From positions 1 through 5,275 of the forward strand of contig JAUXGG010000154.1 in assembly GCA_030622265.1 (NCBI GenBank): a stretch of DNA of 5,275 nt, read 5' to 3'. Numbering within the stretch: position 1 is the stretch's first letter; the number at the start of each line of letters is the position of its first letter. Shown in pieces: positions 3,886 through 5,275 of the stretch. The DNA is from Candidatus Eiseniibacteriota bacterium. GTDB taxonomy: Bacteria > Arandabacterota > Arandabacteria > Arandabacterales > Arandabacteraceae. Both the position numbers and the translations under genes were made by a program. The notes below the pieces were generated by a model that saw only the letters and a program-made list of their open reading frames with translations, made no database searches and was not told where the DNA came from.

Positions 3886-5275
3886 ATGAGGCGTATAACT
3901 CTCGGCATGCTTGCGCTATCAGTCATACTCATGATCACAGCTCCCGCCTTGAGGGCGCTTACTCTGGAGGATTTCCCCGATCCGCGGCAATTCGAAGTGG
4001 GCTCAAGAGAGTGGCTCAAGGCAGTTGAGTCCCTGAAATACCGGCCCATGTTCGCCGACAGCCTGACCGATAACTGTCCCCATTCCTATGACGTGCTACA
4101 CTATAACATCACGCTCCTAATCGATATCAATCTCGAGACCCTGGACGGTGACACCCGCGTCCGGTCCTTAAGCGCCGAAGCCGGCCTCTCGACCATAGAC
4201 CTGGATTTCACGATCCTCACGGTGGACTCGGTCTTCGGCTCGAGCGGACCTTTGGCCTTTGTTCACAATGACCCCGTGCTTTCAATCACATTGGGCCAGG
4301 CCTATGCCGTCGGCGATACCTTCGAGGTCCAGATCTATTACCACGGTACACCGGGCAATGAAGGCCCCGGCGGTTTTGGAGGTTTCTACTTCGAAGGAGT
4401 GCCGACCCACGCGTTCCAGATGGGTGTAGGTCTCGAGGCTGATCCTCCCTCCATGGGCAAGTTCTGGTTCCCGTGCTGGGACTGGCCGTGTGACAAGGCC
4501 ACGGCCGAATACCACATCACCGTACCGGGCATAGGCAAGAAGGTGATCTGCAACGGCCAACGGGTGAGCAGCCATATCGACTCTGTCGCCGGCACCGCAC
4601 ACTATGACTACGAGATGAACTACCAGATCGCCCCGCATTGCATGACCGTAAATGCCGGCAGGTTCACCGAGATCCCCGACTCCACCTATCCCTGGATGAG
4701 CCATTGGGTCTTCCCGGCTGCTGCGGAGGATGCCGTGATCCATTTCGAGAACTGCCCGATCATGATGGAGGGCTATATCGAACGTTATGGCCCCTATCCC
4801 TTCTCCCGCTTCGGATTTGTGGCCGAGGCCAAGGGTGATATGGAACACCAGACCTGTGTCACCCATGTCACGAGCCTCATCGGCCCCAACCATAACTATG
4901 ACTGGCTCCTTGCTCACGAGATGGGTCACATGTGGTGGGGAGACTGCGTATCGGTGGGTGACTGGCGGGATATCTGGCTGAGCGAGGGCTTTGCCACCTT
5001 CTCAGAGGCCATCTTCCAGGAACACGCCTATGGCATGACGGCCTATCACGATTACATCGAGTCCAGCATTATGAACCCGGTTCTTTCAAGCGGTGAGAAC
5101 TTCCCCATCTATGACCCCAACTACCTCTGGGGAACGACCGCCTATGAGAAGGGGGCGTGCGTGCTCCACATGCTGAGGCACATAGTGGGGGATTCACTCT
5201 TCTACGCCGGGCTTGCGGCCTACCGGGCGGCTCACGAGTATGAATACGCCGTCACGCCCGAGTTCCAGGAAGCAA
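3886..5275 (+). CDS. Secreted M1-family zinc aminopeptidase, N-terminal 463 residues (runs off right edge)
   Basis: This is an open frame of 463 codons without a stop. Residues 1-24 are a signal peptide (MRRITLGMLALSVILMITAPA, cleavage near Ala21 or Ala24), so the enzyme is exported. An N-terminal beta domain follows, with the family's FPCWDWPCDKAT at about 195-206. The active site is complete: HEMGH at 344-348, with the third zinc ligand Glu367 in the LSEGFATFSE context, giving exactly HExxH-x18-E. The catalytic Tyr420 lies in AYEKGACVLHMLR, equivalent to Tyr383 of LTA4 hydrolase. The substrate N-terminus motif reads GDMEHQ (317-322) in place of the classical GAMEN: Glu320 is kept and Asn is replaced by His. 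M1 enzymes remove N-terminal residues from peptides. It is transcribed away from the serpin cluster from its own promoter (3804-3832), with GGAGG 9 nt before the ATG. The C-terminal domain, and any sorting tail, lies outside the window. Confidence 0.93.
   Translation, partial: MRRITLGMLALSVILMITAPALRALTLEDFPDPRQFEVGSREWLKAVESLKYRPMFADSLTDNCPHSYDVLHYNITLLIDINLETLDGDTRVRSLSAEAGLSTIDLDFTILTVDSVFGSSGPLAFVHNDPVLSITLGQAYAVGDTFEVQIYYHGTPGNEGPGGFGGFYFEGVPTHAFQMGVGLEADPPSMGKFWFPCWDWPCDKATAEYHITVPGIGKKVICNGQRVSSHIDSVAGTAHYDYEMNYQIAPHCMTVNAGRFTEIPDSTYPWMSHWVFPAAAEDAVIHFENCPIMMEGYIERYGPYPFSRFGFVAEAKGDMEHQTCVTHVTSLIGPNHNYDWLLAHEMGHMWWGDCVSVGDWRDIWLSEGFATFSEAIFQEHAYGMTAYHDYIESSIMNPVLSSGENFPIYDPNYLWGTTAYEKGACVLHMLRHIVGDSLFYAGLAAYRAAHEYEYAVTPEFQEA

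Noticed and set aside
4282..4929. Minus-strand open frame of 215 codons
   Set aside because: It lies antisense to the conserved zinc-site region of the M1 peptidase and shows no domain or ribosome site of its own.
1..5275. tRNA, rRNA, CRISPR array, insertion sequence or phage attachment site
   Set aside because: I looked for short spaced repeats, terminal inverted repeats, transposase-like frames and cloverleaf patterns and saw none.

Overview
The window looks like bacterial chromosome, with moderately high G+C, strong Shine-Dalgarno sites and sigma-70-type promoters. It holds five protein genes, three complete and two cut by the window edges. The mix of envelope-anchored serpins, a lipoprotein with a 'PLSVGNWW' motif, a secreted M1 metallopeptidase of the 'MEHQ' type and an anaerobe-type iron-sulfur flavoprotein suggests an uncultured, probably anaerobic Gram-negative lineage (FCB-like candidate phyla are my guess). 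No rRNA, tRNA or marker gene is present to settle the taxonomy.

Layout. On the minus strand, reading right to left: an Isf-like iron-sulfur flavoprotein / NADPH-dependent FMN reductase family protein (3596-3024); a strong promoter immediately after its stop codon (3019-2991); serpin B (2907-1654); serpin A (1530-286); and, 4 nt after serpin A, the start of a small lipoprotein gene (281 to beyond position 1). On the plus strand, a secreted M1-family (gluzincin) aminopeptidase starts at 3886 and runs off the right edge. A 289-bp intergenic region separates the divergent flavoprotein and peptidase genes and carries a good promoter for the peptidase.

The core of the window is a tandem duplication of a serpin gene together with its 5' leader. 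The two proteins align without a gap over 363 residues, with about 73% identity by my hand count. They have the same inhibitory-type hinge (GTEAAAVT) and then differ almost completely in the reactive-centre loop, which also holds the only length change (12 versus 15 residues). Both carry an N-terminal signal segment ending in a conserved Cys20 and a short linker, so they are probably lipid-anchored protease inhibitors with different targets. The duplicated leaders share a hairpin whose stem shows paired substitutions around an invariant loop sequence.

How the genes may work together: serpins A and B plus the lipoprotein probably form one transcription unit making envelope-exposed inhibitors. 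The M1 peptidase next door is an exported peptide-degrading enzyme. Serpins do not normally inhibit metallopeptidases, so the inhibitors are more likely aimed at serine or cysteine proteases from neighbours or the cell itself. No mobile element, CRISPR array or RNA gene was seen. The candidates for something new are the paired lipoprotein serpins and their structured leader; a wholly new system cannot be claimed from this sequence.
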